In this document: one piece after another, positions 7,088 through 15,092 of the stretch
Layout: each line of letters starts with the position of its first letter
How positions within the stretch are numbered: position 1 is the first letter of the stretch
NCBI GenBank assembly: GCA_021202075.1
Contig: JAJQDT010000067.1
Span: 38,912 to 102,911, forward strand
Source: Lachnospiraceae bacterium
GTDB taxonomy: Bacteria > Bacillota > Clostridia > Lachnospirales > Lachnospiraceae
Length of the DNA stretch: 64,000 nucleotides
Direction of reading: 5' to 3'
The notes under the pieces: model-generated
Seen by the model: the letters and a program-made list of their open reading frames with translations, nothing else
Databases searched by the model: none
Told to the model about the DNA's origin: nothing
Made by a program: the position numbers and the translations under genes

Positions 7088-9208
7088 TTACTGCTCTTTC
7101 CATGTTGCCCAGGCGATGCCGCTCAACACGAAGAAAGCGCAATTTAGCTGGATGCCATTTCCCCAAAGGCGATATTCTGCGGAATCGGAATACGGGTCAG
7201 CCAGCCATTTGCGGACCTGCTTCTCTGTTTTTGGCTTGGAAGCATGCGACACAACCTTGCGATGGGTTTCCCACACATCCATCCAAAACGCGACTTCTTC
7301 AGCGGTCGGATTGGGATTGCCCAAGTCATGGCACCACCAGTCTGGAAAGCCCTGGAGCCTCGCACACTCGGTCGGGGTCAGGCGGCGCACCGTGTAATGC
7401 GTTTCTGGTTTGGGAACCGGTGCCACTGTGGTTGGGTCTTTGTAATCCCGAGCCATGAGTGTCGGTGCTTTCTCTTCGGATACCTCCATGAAGGAACCCG
7501 TAGTCATGGCATACACGGAAGCATCCGGAGTTGCAACCGCATGGCGGTCAACATCGGTAAGCGTGTAGCACACATCCTCGCTGACTCCACAGCCCTGCGG
7601 ACCGTTCCTGTCATCCCTGCCGATCATGTTGCCCTGCAGGACGTAGGTCTGCTGCTTCGCTCCCGGCTCTGCCTGTAACGCACCGGACTTGTCGCCAAGC
7701 TCCCGGACTTCATTCCTCTGGTTCTGCGTGAAAGCCACAGTCTCCTGCTCCACTACGCACACACCGCCCTGATTGCAGCCTGGGTTCCCACCTGCTGCGT
7801 CCAGGGTCCTGGAAGTCTCCGCTTCATAAATCCCGGCATGTGGATTGTCGGAGAGCATTGCGTGTGACTTATAAGAGCTGATGCCGAAAACAGTCTGTTT
7901 CGGTTCATCAGCTTCAAGCACACAATTGAAATTCTGCTTGTCCGGCATCCGCTGGACACCTCTGGCATTCTTGTCCGTCAGCGTTCCGGCTGTCTGGCCG
8001 CCATCCCAATAACAGGATTCAGCAGTCTCCGGCACAAACACAGACTGGTCATTGCTGCAGCCGAGCGTCCCGGAAACATCGGTCTGCACCAATGCCCCCT
8101 TCCCTCCGCCATCTTTGCCAGCCCTCATGCGGAGTGCCATAACCTCCTCTGTCACGAACGGCTGGTTATTTCCGCCTGTTCCATAAGTGGAACTTACGGT
8201 CGGAGCGACATCCAGCGGACCGGTGTAGCGGGTATCCTGGGAATGGTTCTCATACATCTGAACCGCCGGTACTACCCCGGCACGGAGCGTGGGGCTTTTC
8301 TCTTCCTCGTATCCGATGCTCCTGCTGTTTGCGGAATGCTCGGTACAAAAGCCCGCCGCCCCATCCATCACACAGGGTGGATGGCCGTGTGTCTCAGCGC
8401 GGAGGGTTGAAGTGATGTCGCTTCCAACATCAATCCTGCTTCCGCCCTGGTCTTCGAGGATCAGTCGCCCTCCTCCATCTCCGCCGCCTGCCTTTCCAGG
8501 GCTTTGCGTAAGATTTCCGGGAGTTCCTTCCCACGAACGCTGGCTCTGTGGAGTATACCCCGACAGGCCTTCGCTGATAAATAATACTTCTCCTGCACTC
8601 CTACCTGCAAAATCTGCGACAAGATAGATTCGTCTACGACGCTGGGGTGTTCCCCAGTATTGAGCGTCCAAAGTTCGGTAAGCAACGCTCCATCCGTCTC
8701 CCAGTAAAACGTCAGCATAGGGCCAGTTCCCTTTTTCAGGCATAGGCACCGGGGGTGTCTCTGGTTCTGCGATCCGGATGAACGCTTCGAGGACGGCTTT
8801 GAAGTCCTCCCCTTTGTGGGAGGAGAAAGCGCCGAAGACATTCTCCCAGACTGCATATCTTGGATATTGTCCATCTGTCTTTTCCCTCATTTCTTTTATG
8901 ATACGGATTGCCTCATGGAACAATCCGGAATGTTCCCCGTCAAGCCCTGCCCGCTTGCCTGCTATTGACAGGTCGGTACAAGGACTTCCGAAGGTGATAA
9001 TATCAACTGGCTCCAGCTCTGCGCCATTTAACGCAGACACATCACCGTAATGTTTCACATCCGGAAACCGCTTGCAGGTGACTGCAATCGGAAATGGCTC
9101 GACTTCCGAATTCCAGATTGGCTTTATTCCTGCCATCGCCCCCGCCAACTCAAAACCACCTGATCCGGAAAAGAGGCTGCCGAGTGTCAATCGTTTATTC
9201 TGTTCCAT
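7088..9208 (-). CDS. DNA (cytosine-5) methyltransferase with a long repetitive insert
   Basis: 706 residues from ATG 9208 (GGAGG six bases upstream). It methylates C5 of cytosine in duplex DNA. Motif I is LFSGSGGFELA (12-22), motif IV is FGSPCTDLS with catalytic Cys77, motif VI is ENV (122-124) and motif VIII is QRRRRIYL (189-196). The end has RRLTPTECARLQGFPDWW (608-625) and GNGIQL, motifs IX-X. Between VIII and IX are about 400 residues, much longer than a usual target-recognition region, built of repeated modules around a [S/P/G/R/Y]TL core. It overlaps the ParB-adenine methylase gene by 14 bases. Likely protects phage DNA from host restriction. Confidence 0.93.
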   Translation of the reverse strand: MEQNKRLTLGSLFSGSGGFELAGAMAGIKPIWNSEVEPFPIAVTCKRFPDVKHYGDVSALNGAELEPVDIITFGSPCTDLSIAGKRAGLDGEHSGLFHEAIRIIKEMREKTDGQYPRYAVWENVFGAFSSHKGEDFKAVLEAFIRIAEPETPPVPMPEKGNWPYADVLLGDGWSVAYRTLDAQYWGTPQRRRRIYLVADFAGRSAGEVLFISEGLSGYTPQSQRSWEGTPGNLTQSPGKAGGGDGGGRLILEDQGGSRIDVGSDITSTLRAETHGHPPCVMDGAAGFCTEHSANSRSIGYEEEKSPTLRAGVVPAVQMYENHSQDTRYTGPLDVAPTVSSTYGTGGNNQPFVTEEVMALRMRAGKDGGGKGALVQTDVSGTLGCSNDQSVFVPETAESCYWDGGQTAGTLTDKNARGVQRMPDKQNFNCVLEADEPKQTVFGISSYKSHAMLSDNPHAGIYEAETSRTLDAAGGNPGCNQGGVCVVEQETVAFTQNQRNEVRELGDKSGALQAEPGAKQQTYVLQGNMIGRDDRNGPQGCGVSEDVCYTLTDVDRHAVATPDASVYAMTTGSFMEVSEEKAPTLMARDYKDPTTVAPVPKPETHYTVRRLTPTECARLQGFPDWWCHDLGNPNPTAEEVAFWMDVWETHRKVVSHASKPKTEKQVRKWLADPYSDSAEYRLWGNGIQLNCAFFVLSGIAWATWKEQ

Positions 9209-10478
9209 CCGGTGCCTCCTCGTCTGTAAGCTGTACCACTTCCTCAAGCCGAAGTTTCTGGCTATCCCGCATAACATAAATGTCAGATGAATTGCCTTCT
9301 TTAAATGACAGGTACCTCTTTACTGCCACATCGACAAACTTGGGTTCCAGCTCTACCCCATAGCAGGTCCGGTCAAGCTGCTCACAGGCAATCAACGTTG
9401 ATGCCGAACCAAGGAAACCGTCCAGCACCAGTCCATTTGTCATCGTACACTGTTTGATGAGGTACGCAATCAGTTGTACTGGTTTGGAGCTTGGATGTCC
9501 GAATCCCTCTTCTTTGGAGCTTTTCAGCCTGGGGAATTCAAAAACGGTAGTCTGTTTCTGGTCACCATACCAACGGTGCCGCCCATCTTTGCGCCATCCC
9601 CATATAATCGGTTCATGGATGTATTTCCAGTCTGTCCGGGTTAGCACGAGCCGGTCTTTTTTCCACACCAGCCCCGCCCCTACTTTGAATCCGCTGTCTT
9701 CAAAAGCATCATGGAAGATGCGGGTCTTTGCTGTAGCGTAGAATACATAGATGGATGCGTCATCCGCCATGGCCTCGTGGAAACACTTAAAAGCATTTGA
9801 CAGGAATTCCAATGCGGACACATCATCCAGGTCATCATTTTTAATCTTCCCGGATGAACTTTCCAGGTTAACCATATACGGCGGGTCCGTACATATCAGG
9901 TTGACTTTCACCTTGCCAAGCAGTTTTTCATAAGTCTCCGGCAGGGTGGAATCGCCACAGATGACACGGTGTCGGCCAAGATGCCAGATGTCTCCCTCTT
10001 TGGAAAACGCCGGCCGTTCCAGTTCTGCCTCCTCATCAAAATCATCCTCTTTGACATCCTTGCTGTGAACGTTGTTAAACAGCTCGTCAATCTCCGGTGC
10101 GTCAAAGCCGGTCTTGCCAAGGTCAAAATCGGAATCGCTGATATCCTTCAGAAGGTCAGCCAGCAAAGCATCATCCCATGCACCCGTGATTTTATTCAGC
10201 GCGATATTCAGCGCCTTCTCCCTGGTCTTGTCCACATCAACCACGGCGCATGGCACTTCGGTGTAGCCCATTGCCTTCGCTACTGTCAATCTCTGGTGTC
10301 CTCCGATGATTGTCATATCGGCATTGACCACGAGAGGATCGGCAAAACCAAACTCCTCGATGGAATTCCTGATTTTCTCGTACTCCTTATCCCCAGGCTT
10401 CAATTTCTTCCTGGGGTTGTAAGCAGCCGGCTTGAGTATGGTCACCGGCAGCATTTTCAATTCAGCTGTTGGTTTCAT
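9195..10478 (-). CDS. ParB-like domain fused to adenine-specific DNA methyltransferase
   Basis: 427 residues from ATG 10478 (GGAGC site). Residues 1-95 form a ParB/sulfiredoxin-type domain (AAYNPRKKLKPGDKEYEKI, then DPLVVNADMTIIGGHQRL, the usual GGHqR signature). From residue about 165 there is an N6-adenine methylase of beta order: motif IV TDPPYMV comes before the SAM-binding DGFLGSASTLIACEQL near the C-terminus. This is a very common phage architecture, often next to terminase genes. With the cytosine methylase it gives the phage two base-modification activities. Confidence 0.93.
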   Translation of the reverse strand: MKPTAELKMLPVTILKPAAYNPRKKLKPGDKEYEKIRNSIEEFGFADPLVVNADMTIIGGHQRLTVAKAMGYTEVPCAVVDVDKTREKALNIALNKITGAWDDALLADLLKDISDSDFDLGKTGFDAPEIDELFNNVHSKDVKEDDFDEEAELERPAFSKEGDIWHLGRHRVICGDSTLPETYEKLLGKVKVNLICTDPPYMVNLESSSGKIKNDDLDDVSALEFLSNAFKCFHEAMADDASIYVFYATAKTRIFHDAFEDSGFKVGAGLVWKKDRLVLTRTDWKYIHEPIIWGWRKDGRHRWYGDQKQTTVFEFPRLKSSKEEGFGHPSSKPVQLIAYLIKQCTMTNGLVLDGFLGSASTLIACEQLDRTCYGVELEPKFVDVAVKRYLSFKEGNSSDIYVMRDSQKLRLEEVVQLTDEEAPDGTE

Positions 10479-10785
10479 CTGCTGCTCCTTTCCCATCCTT
10501 CCCGTCTCCCTTTGGTTTGTGCGCCCTCGCCCGGTTTGCACAGGCGTGGCTGCAGTATTTCCGGGGTTTCGGTGTCTCGCGGCTTGCCAGGAACTCCTTC
10601 CTGCACTGCGGACATACCGCCACCCTCGTACTCGACCAGTTGGCCGGGTTGGGATGTCTGTTCTTCCACTTTTTCCGGCAGCTTTCCGAACAGAATATCT
10701 TCGGCCGCCCTTTGTGGTTCATTTCAAATTCCTTCAGGCACTGCGGACAGATACGGGGTTCCTCTGCTTCATAAATCAGCCCCAC
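10462..10785 (-). CDS. Double zinc-finger phage protein
   Basis: 107 residues. GTG 10785 is preferred as start because GGGGAGG lies nine bases before it; a TTG at 10794 abuts the ribosome site. Two successive Cys4 treble-clef-like units are seen: CPQC with FCSESCRKKW, then CPQC with YCSHACANRARA. The spacing and C-x2-C/C-x3-C pattern indicate Zn binding, probably nucleic acid binding. The C-terminus is Lys/Gly-rich. It overlaps the next gene by 17 bases. Specific role unknown. Confidence 0.8.
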   Translation of the reverse strand: MGLIYEAEEPRICPQCLKEFEMNHKGRPKIFCSESCRKKWKNRHPNPANWSSTRVAVCPQCRKEFLASRETPKPRKYCSHACANRARAHKPKGDGKDGKGAADETNS

Positions 10786-10794
10786 GATAATCAA

Positions 10795-11229
10795 CCTCCC
10801 CTCTGAAAAAAATCCATATTGCGCCGTAAAGAGCGGCTTCAGCCGTCCATGCTGCGCCGAAAATGCCCGTTTTTAAACGAAAAACGTGAAAAAACGAATA
10901 AAAAATGATGCCGTTTTCGTTGCGGTTCCGGCATCGCGTTTCGCGGCCCATACCGTAACAAAATGCATCCGTTTCTGTTCCATCCGAAACATGACAAAGC
11001 TCAAAAAAATACTGATTTTCCTGCATTTTTTTAAGTTTTGGCTCATTTCGGGTAAAATCAGGGAGGGATTCTGCGCCCCTCCCAAGTCGTACATTTTTCA
11101 GTTCCATAAAGCGCCGAAAGTCTCATAGGCCCCCGGCCCTACAATTTCGCGGATTTAAAAAGGAACCCCCGCGCCGTTCCCAGCAAAAGCAAATCACAGC
11201 TTTTCAGACCGGGCCCCGGGGGCTGCGCC
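10795..11229 (-). other. 435-base gap without a convincing gene, possible phage control or cos region
   Basis: No frame has both a ribosome site and plausible composition. The stretch contains a T/A-rich part with repeated AAAACG-type runs (10870-10905), a 7-base perfect inverted repeat GATGCCG/CGGCATC (10907-10913 with 10929-10935), and a GC-rich block with GGGCCCCGGGGGC (around 11210-11222). In phages with an HNH nuclease beside packaging genes, the cos site often lies in such a gap, but nothing here proves that. Confidence 0.35.
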
Positions 11230-11595
11230 TCAGTAAGTGTAGGTCGGGTTGATGTCCTCAGTCAGCGTCTTGCGGTCATGGCAGCGCTTACAGAGTGCCT
11301 GCCAGTTGCTCTCATCCCAGAAGAGTTTCGGGTCACCTCTGTGCGGGATGATGTGATCCGTCACCGTTGCCTTGGTGTAGACCGGCGGGTCCTTCGCAAG
11401 GCAGCGGACGCAGAGCGGATGGCTCTGGAGGTAACGCCTGGACGCCTTCTCCCAACGCCTGCTGTAGCCCGCCTTCCTTGCCGACCGCACCGCCTCCGGA
11501 TGCATTGCCCTGTGCTTCTCACAGTACCGTGTCCCCGGCTCCACCAGTTCAGGGCATCCCGGATGCTGGCAGGGAACACGCGGTTTGCGCGGCAC
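11230..11595 (-). CDS. HNH endonuclease
   Basis: 121 residues from GTG 11595, immediately after the SAM synthetase stop. Zn-binding cysteines are present in CQHPGCPELVEPGTRYCEKH and in CVRCLAKDPP and CKRCHDR. The HNH core is VTDHIIPHRGDPKLFWDESN, with catalytic His in DHIIPH and the Asn/His of SNWQALCKRCH. This matches the HNH proteins that assist terminase cleavage at cos sites in HK97-like phages. Here it is about 8 kb upstream of the terminase instead of adjacent, with methylase and accessory genes between. Confidence 0.92.
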   Translation of the reverse strand: MPRKPRVPCQHPGCPELVEPGTRYCEKHRAMHPEAVRSARKAGYSRRWEKASRRYLQSHPLCVRCLAKDPPVYTKATVTDHIIPHRGDPKLFWDESNWQALCKRCHDRKTLTEDINPTYTY

Positions 11596-11598
11596 GGC

Positions 11599-13629
11599 TC
11601 ACTGCTCCCAGGGCATCGACGGGTCGGTGAAGTGTCCGTAAGCCGATACCTTGTTGTAGTCCACATCCAGCAGCCCCAGCGTCTTAATGATGCCTTTCGG
11701 CGTCAGGTCGTAGCTGTCACGGATGTAAAAGTTTATGAATTCCAGCGGCTGGGTTTCTGTACCGAAACAATCCACCGCGATGCTTACCGGCTCCGCCACA
11801 CCAATTGCGTATGCCAGCTGGACTTCGCATTTATCCGCGTAACCAGCCCTCACAATATCCCTCGCGATTTTCCGCGCCATATATGCGGCTGACCTGTCCA
11901 CCTTTGTGGGGTCCTTGCCAGAATTTCCAGTTACAAACACTCGGTTTTCTCTACGTAGAACAAGCATTCCTGTTGGGACACTGAAACAGTACATTTTCCC
12001 ATCAGATGGAAAGTACCGCTCAACCGTCATAGTATTATTTGTACAGAGGCTCGCCTTTATCTGAGTCTTGGTCACTTCTTTACGGTAAACCTTATATAAA
12101 ATACTTTTCCTTGTATAGCCGTTCCCAAAAGGCTGACCCATGCGATCATCCACAGAAATGCTTGCATTTGTTCCGTATGAAGCCATAAATGCGAACTGCA
12201 CAAAATCGGCATCCTTCTTCTTGGTAGTCCGAAAGATGCCTTCTTCTCCATCCCATAATTGAACCTCATCTGCAATTATTCTTAATTGCCTGGAATCAGC
12301 CCCCTGCAAACACTGATGCAACAATCTTGACTCTATAGGAGGCTTAAACCAAAAAATGCGGAACTCATTGTCCGCAGTTTCCGTATATTCTGTATTTGTA
12401 TTTTTCAGAAGTGCGCGCATCCGCTCAATTTTATGGGGCTTTTTTACACGAACACGATCACGATCCTTGCCTTTGATAATGGTTCCGTCAGCGCAAAAAG
12501 CAACCTGCAGACAGATTTCGTCATCCGTCATATACAGATTGCTCTCATTCTTCTCATATTGGAAAGACACTGGAATAAATCCATGATTACCATTCTTTAT
12601 CGTCCCATTTTCAAATACTTGCTTAACCTGTTTTTTTATCACATTTCCTTTACCCGTGATTATCACCATATCATGGTTTTCTGATAACACCATATCAAGC
12701 GCATCTGAAGAATGAATGTGATACATTACCCCTGCTTCATCTTTAATGAACGCATTCGGTTTTACAAATTCAAGCTTTCCAAAATTCCACTGTCCAACCA
12801 GATCTCCATCGGTGTAATCACGTATTGATTTGAATCCTTCGGGAGTGAGAAATTCCGTGTCTCCATCAACGCAATGAGCCCCTCCGCCGATTCTGCCGAT
12901 TCCACCATAGGTGTCGCACGCCAGTTTCCGTCCCGTCACACCGCAGTCTGCGAAAGAGCCTCCCTTCACAAATCTGCCTGTCGGATTGATGAGCGTTTCA
13001 AAGTCGGAGTTCAGCCCATATTCCATAGCCGCCATAATCATGAGCGTTTCTACAATCGTGCGGAAATCAGAAGCGGTCACATCCTCGCTGTGCTGCACGG
13101 AGCAGAGGAATGTGGTGATTTTCCCGGTATCGTAATCGTAGGAAACCTGTGCCTTGGCATCCGCCCGGAACATCCTGGAAGGATGCTGCTTTAAGAGCTT
13201 CAAAAAGCGGGTCGTCACCATATACGGAACCGGGAGCAATTCCGGCGTCTCATTGGAAGCCCATCCGTACATAATGCCCTGGTCGCCAGCGCCATTTTTG
13301 CCATCCACGCCAAGCGCAATATCCGGCGACTGCTCACTGACCATAATGCCGATATCGTAAGGCGCGGCATAAATTGGTTCATAAACAAAGCCGCTTCTCT
13401 CGCGGCCTATCCTTTCAAATACCTCATCCACAAGCTGCCTGTAATCCGGCTTATGTCTGCTGGTCAGCTCGCCAGCAATAATGATGTGGTTGTCCTTTAT
13501 CAGTACCTCCATCGCGACACGGCTGTCTTTATCATGTTTCAGGCAATCTGTCACGATGGCATCCGCGATCTGATCGCATATCTTGTCCGGATGACCGTCT
13601 GAAACCTGCTCACTCGTGTAAATCCTCAT
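11599..13629 (-). CDS. metK: S-adenosylmethionine synthetase precursor containing an intein
   Basis: 676-residue precursor from ATG 13629 (GGAAGAG site). It makes SAM from methionine and ATP. N-extein 1-252 has the family start with the catalytic GHPDK loop (12-16), GAGDQGIMYGWA (113-124) and DTYGGIGRIGGGAH. The C-extein resumes with SGKDPTKVDRSAAYMARKIA and ends near SMPWEQ. An intein of 317 residues (253-569) splits the conserved GGGA-x-SGKDP motif at the ATP/phosphate-binding loop, so splicing is required for activity; the ligated enzyme would be 359 residues, slightly short for the family. It overlaps the upstream zinc-ribbon gene by 20 bases and precedes HNH and two DNA methylases, suggesting a SAM supply for phage DNA modification. 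Confidence 0.95.
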   Translation of the reverse strand: MRIYTSEQVSDGHPDKICDQIADAIVTDCLKHDKDSRVAMEVLIKDNHIIIAGELTSRHKPDYRQLVDEVFERIGRERSGFVYEPIYAAPYDIGIMVSEQSPDIALGVDGKNGAGDQGIMYGWASNETPELLPVPYMVTTRFLKLLKQHPSRMFRADAKAQVSYDYDTGKITTFLCSVQHSEDVTASDFRTIVETLMIMAAMEYGLNSDFETLINPTGRFVKGGSFADCGVTGRKLACDTYGGIGRIGGGAHCVDGDTEFLTPEGFKSIRDYTDGDLVGQWNFGKLEFVKPNAFIKDEAGVMYHIHSSDALDMVLSENHDMVIITGKGNVIKKQVKQVFENGTIKNGNHGFIPVSFQYEKNESNLYMTDDEICLQVAFCADGTIIKGKDRDRVRVKKPHKIERMRALLKNTNTEYTETADNEFRIFWFKPPIESRLLHQCLQGADSRQLRIIADEVQLWDGEEGIFRTTKKKDADFVQFAFMASYGTNASISVDDRMGQPFGNGYTRKSILYKVYRKEVTKTQIKASLCTNNTMTVERYFPSDGKMYCFSVPTGMLVLRRENRVFVTGNSGKDPTKVDRSAAYMARKIARDIVRAGYADKCEVQLAYAIGVAEPVSIAVDCFGTETQPLEFINFYIRDSYDLTPKGIIKTLGLLDVDYNKVSAYGHFTDPSMPWEQ
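11923..12873 (-). mobile_element. Intein with LAGLIDADG-like homing endonuclease motifs
   Basis: 951 bases, 317 residues, in frame within metK. Block A at the N-terminus starts CVDGDTEFLTPEGF (nucleophile Cys1). Block B-like VLSENHDMVI has the expected His. Two degenerate dodecapeptide motifs, LQVAFCADGTI and FVQFAFMASYGT about 100 residues apart, indicate an embedded LAGLIDADG homing endonuclease. Block F/G ends NRVFVTGN, followed by Ser as the +1 nucleophile. The usual penultimate His is Gly, a known but less common variant. Base composition is clearly AT-richer than the exteins, supporting recent arrival. The first ADG motif keeps its Asp, while the second has Ser in the equivalent place, so nuclease activity is uncertain. 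Confidence 0.92.
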
Positions 13630-14005
13630 CGTTCTCTTCCTCCATATTCGCCTTTCTTCCCATCCACCAGTCACACGGCACATCTTTCCCGCACCTGCAG
13701 CGGTAGCGATACTCCCCTTTTCCCTGTAACTGGTAAGGAACCATCTCGAATCCGCATTTCGGACATTTCCGTCTCGGAACAACCACGGCATTCGCTTCAA
13801 TACCCCCATCTGCCGCCAGATTATAAGGCAGGACTTCCGTATACCCGTCATCCCACTCAACCAGCGCAAGGCAGTAGCTGTAAACGGTCTCATCACAGCC
13901 GATTTTAATATCCGTCCCCCTGCTTGTCCTCAGTTCCGTCATCACCGTGCAATTCCTCGGCAGCGGCATCATCTGTTTGATGTTGTAATCCCTGTTTTTC
14001 TTCAT
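13610..14005 (-). CDS. Zinc-ribbon phage protein
   Basis: 131 residues. The C-terminal part has a zinc ribbon: CPKCGFEMVPYQLQG followed by YRCRCGKDVPCDWW. The N-terminal 70 residues are beta-rich (DIKIGCDETVYSYCLALVEW). GAGGAGGAG upstream serves as ribosome site. It overlaps the MazF-like gene upstream by 101 bases and metK downstream by 20. Probably a small nucleic-acid- or protein-binding adaptor; no named family recognised. Confidence 0.75.
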   Translation of the reverse strand: MKKNRDYNIKQMMPLPRNCTVMTELRTSRGTDIKIGCDETVYSYCLALVEWDDGYTEVLPYNLAADGGIEANAVVVPRRKCPKCGFEMVPYQLQGKGEYRYRCRCGKDVPCDWWMGRKANMEEENDEDLHE

Positions 14006-14471
14006 CCTGCTCCTCCTCCATCATTCCAAGCCTGATTAATACGGCCCTTTTGATTTCACCCAGCGTTTCCGGGTTTGTAATCTCGCCCATTTTCTTAATC
14101 AGCCGTTTCCTGTCAATGCTGGTCATCTGTTCGACCAGCGCCATTGAGCTGCATCCGCCGTCAAATCCAGAATCCGGCTCAATCACGATATGTGACGGAA
14201 CCTCTGTCCTCTTTATCTGGCTGGTCAGCGGAATCACCGACACAATGTTCGCATAGCCGTTATCGCTGTTGCTCACAATCAGCACCGGCCTTGTCCGTTC
14301 CTGCTCACAGGAAAACGAGTGCCTCCCAAGCCTTGCCAGCCAGACCTCCGCATACCGGACATCCACCGGCCTCGGACTGCGCCGGTTCAGCCAGTCATCA
14401 CATTCCTCCGGCGTCCGCAGTTTCGGAATCTGCTGCGGCCTGTAATACCGATTCTTCCCCAAAATCATCAC
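13905..14471 (-). CDS. PemK/MazF-family protein
   Basis: About 188 residues; starts possible at GTG 14471, ATG 14468 or TTG 14462, all near GGAGG. From residue 43 the sequence is a MazF/PemK fold: AEVWLARLGRHSFSCEQERT, then RPVLIVSNSDNGYANIVSVI with PLTSQIKRTEVPSHIVI and a helical end (KKMGEITNPETLGEIKRAVL). The usual toxins cleave mRNA. There is an N-terminal extension of 40 residues and an acidic, Gln-rich C-terminal tail. No antitoxin-like gene is adjacent, so it may be an orphan toxin or a repurposed regulator in this phage. Confidence 0.85.
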   Translation of the reverse strand: MMILGKNRYYRPQQIPKLRTPEECDDWLNRRSPRPVDVRYAEVWLARLGRHSFSCEQERTRPVLIVSNSDNGYANIVSVIPLTSQIKRTEVPSHIVIEPDSGFDGGCSSMALVEQMTSIDRKRLIKKMGEITNPETLGEIKRAVLIRLGMMEEEQDEEKQGLQHQTDDAAAEELHGDDGTEDKQGDGY

Positions 14472-14590
14472 CTCCTTGGTTGCATGAAAAAACCGGAGTC
14501 AGGGGGAAATCCTGCTCCGGCTGTGTGCCTCTCTATCCATTTCTGGCAGTATAAGAATACCACAATGAAATCTGAAAAACAGGCGATTTT

Positions 14591-14634
14591 AGTTCCACTT
14601 CGGTTCCGCTTCAGTTCCGCTTTGGTTCCGCTTT
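14591..14634. repeat. Four tandem 11-base iterons
   Basis: Four head-to-tail copies of RGTTCCRCTTY (AGTTCCACTTC, GGTTCCGCTTC, AGTTCCGCTTT, GGTTCCGCTTT). The 11-base period is close to one helical turn, so four protein molecules could bind the same face of the helix. They lie between the terminator of the ArpU-like gene and the start of the MazF-like gene, a good place for an activator or repressor site of the next operon. Confidence 0.8.
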
Positions 14635-14641
14635 TGAAAAT

Positions 14642-14670
14642 AAAAAAACCGGGAAGGAACTCCCTCCCGG
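14642..14670 (-). terminator. Intrinsic terminator after the ArpU-like gene
   Basis: On the minus strand CCGGGAGGG pairs with CCTTCCCGG around a four-base loop with one mismatch, followed directly by seven T residues (14642-14648). It starts six bases after the stop codon at 14676 and separates the early from the later gene block. Confidence 0.85.
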
Positions 14671-14675
14671 CACAC

Positions 14676-15092
14676 TCATATCTGCGGGTGTCTACCCGCT
14701 TCCACGGCCATCTGATGCAGGCCCCGTTTTCTGATCCTCGATATGCTTGACCTGTTCATACAATAACCATCTGTATCCTTAACGCTGCTCCAGCTGATCC
14801 CATCAATATAAAGCTGGCGCAGGACCGATGCCTCTTTCTCCCCGATACACTGGATAAGGAAATCCACCCTCGTCACTTCCCGCATGGCAGCCTGCCTCTT
14901 GGCTGTCTCTTTCGCCTCCATCTCTTCCACCAATTCCCGGTCCGTCTGGATTTCGGAGAGGTGTTTCTGAAGGATGCCCATGTACCGGTCACAGGCCTCA
15001 ACCGTCTGCCTGTTCCCCGCATAGCGGCTGCAAAGTTCCGCCATTTCCGTAATTTCGCTTTCTTTTACTTCCGGCAGCTTTGTCCTTGCCAT
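14676..15092 (-). CDS. ArpU/RinA-like phage transcriptional regulator
   Basis: 138 residues from ATG 15092, GGAGGTG seven bases upstream. The N-terminal half is a long charged helix region (MEAKETAKRQAAMREVTRVD). The C-terminal half has a sigma-region-4-like HTH: EKEASVLRQLYIDGISWSSV and MNRSSISRIRKRGLHQMA. Proteins of this type sit at the end of early operons of Firmicute phages and turn on late genes, and the strong terminator just downstream fits that role. The first 95 bases overlap the end of the previous gene in another frame. Confidence 0.8.
   Translation of the reverse strand: MARTKLPEVKESEITEMAELCSRYAGNRQTVEACDRYMGILQKHLSEIQTDRELVEEMEAKETAKRQAAMREVTRVDFLIQCIGEKEASVLRQLYIDGISWSSVKDTDGYCMNRSSISRIRKRGLHQMAVEAGRHPQI

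Noticed and set aside
10769..11107. 112-codon minus-strand frame in the gap after HNH
   Set aside because: Poor ribosome site, unusual composition, overlaps the zinc-finger gene start; treated as non-coding.
13630..13896. N-terminal extension of the metK frame
   Set aside because: The family start and a ribosome site are at 13629; the extension overlaps two other genes in different frames.
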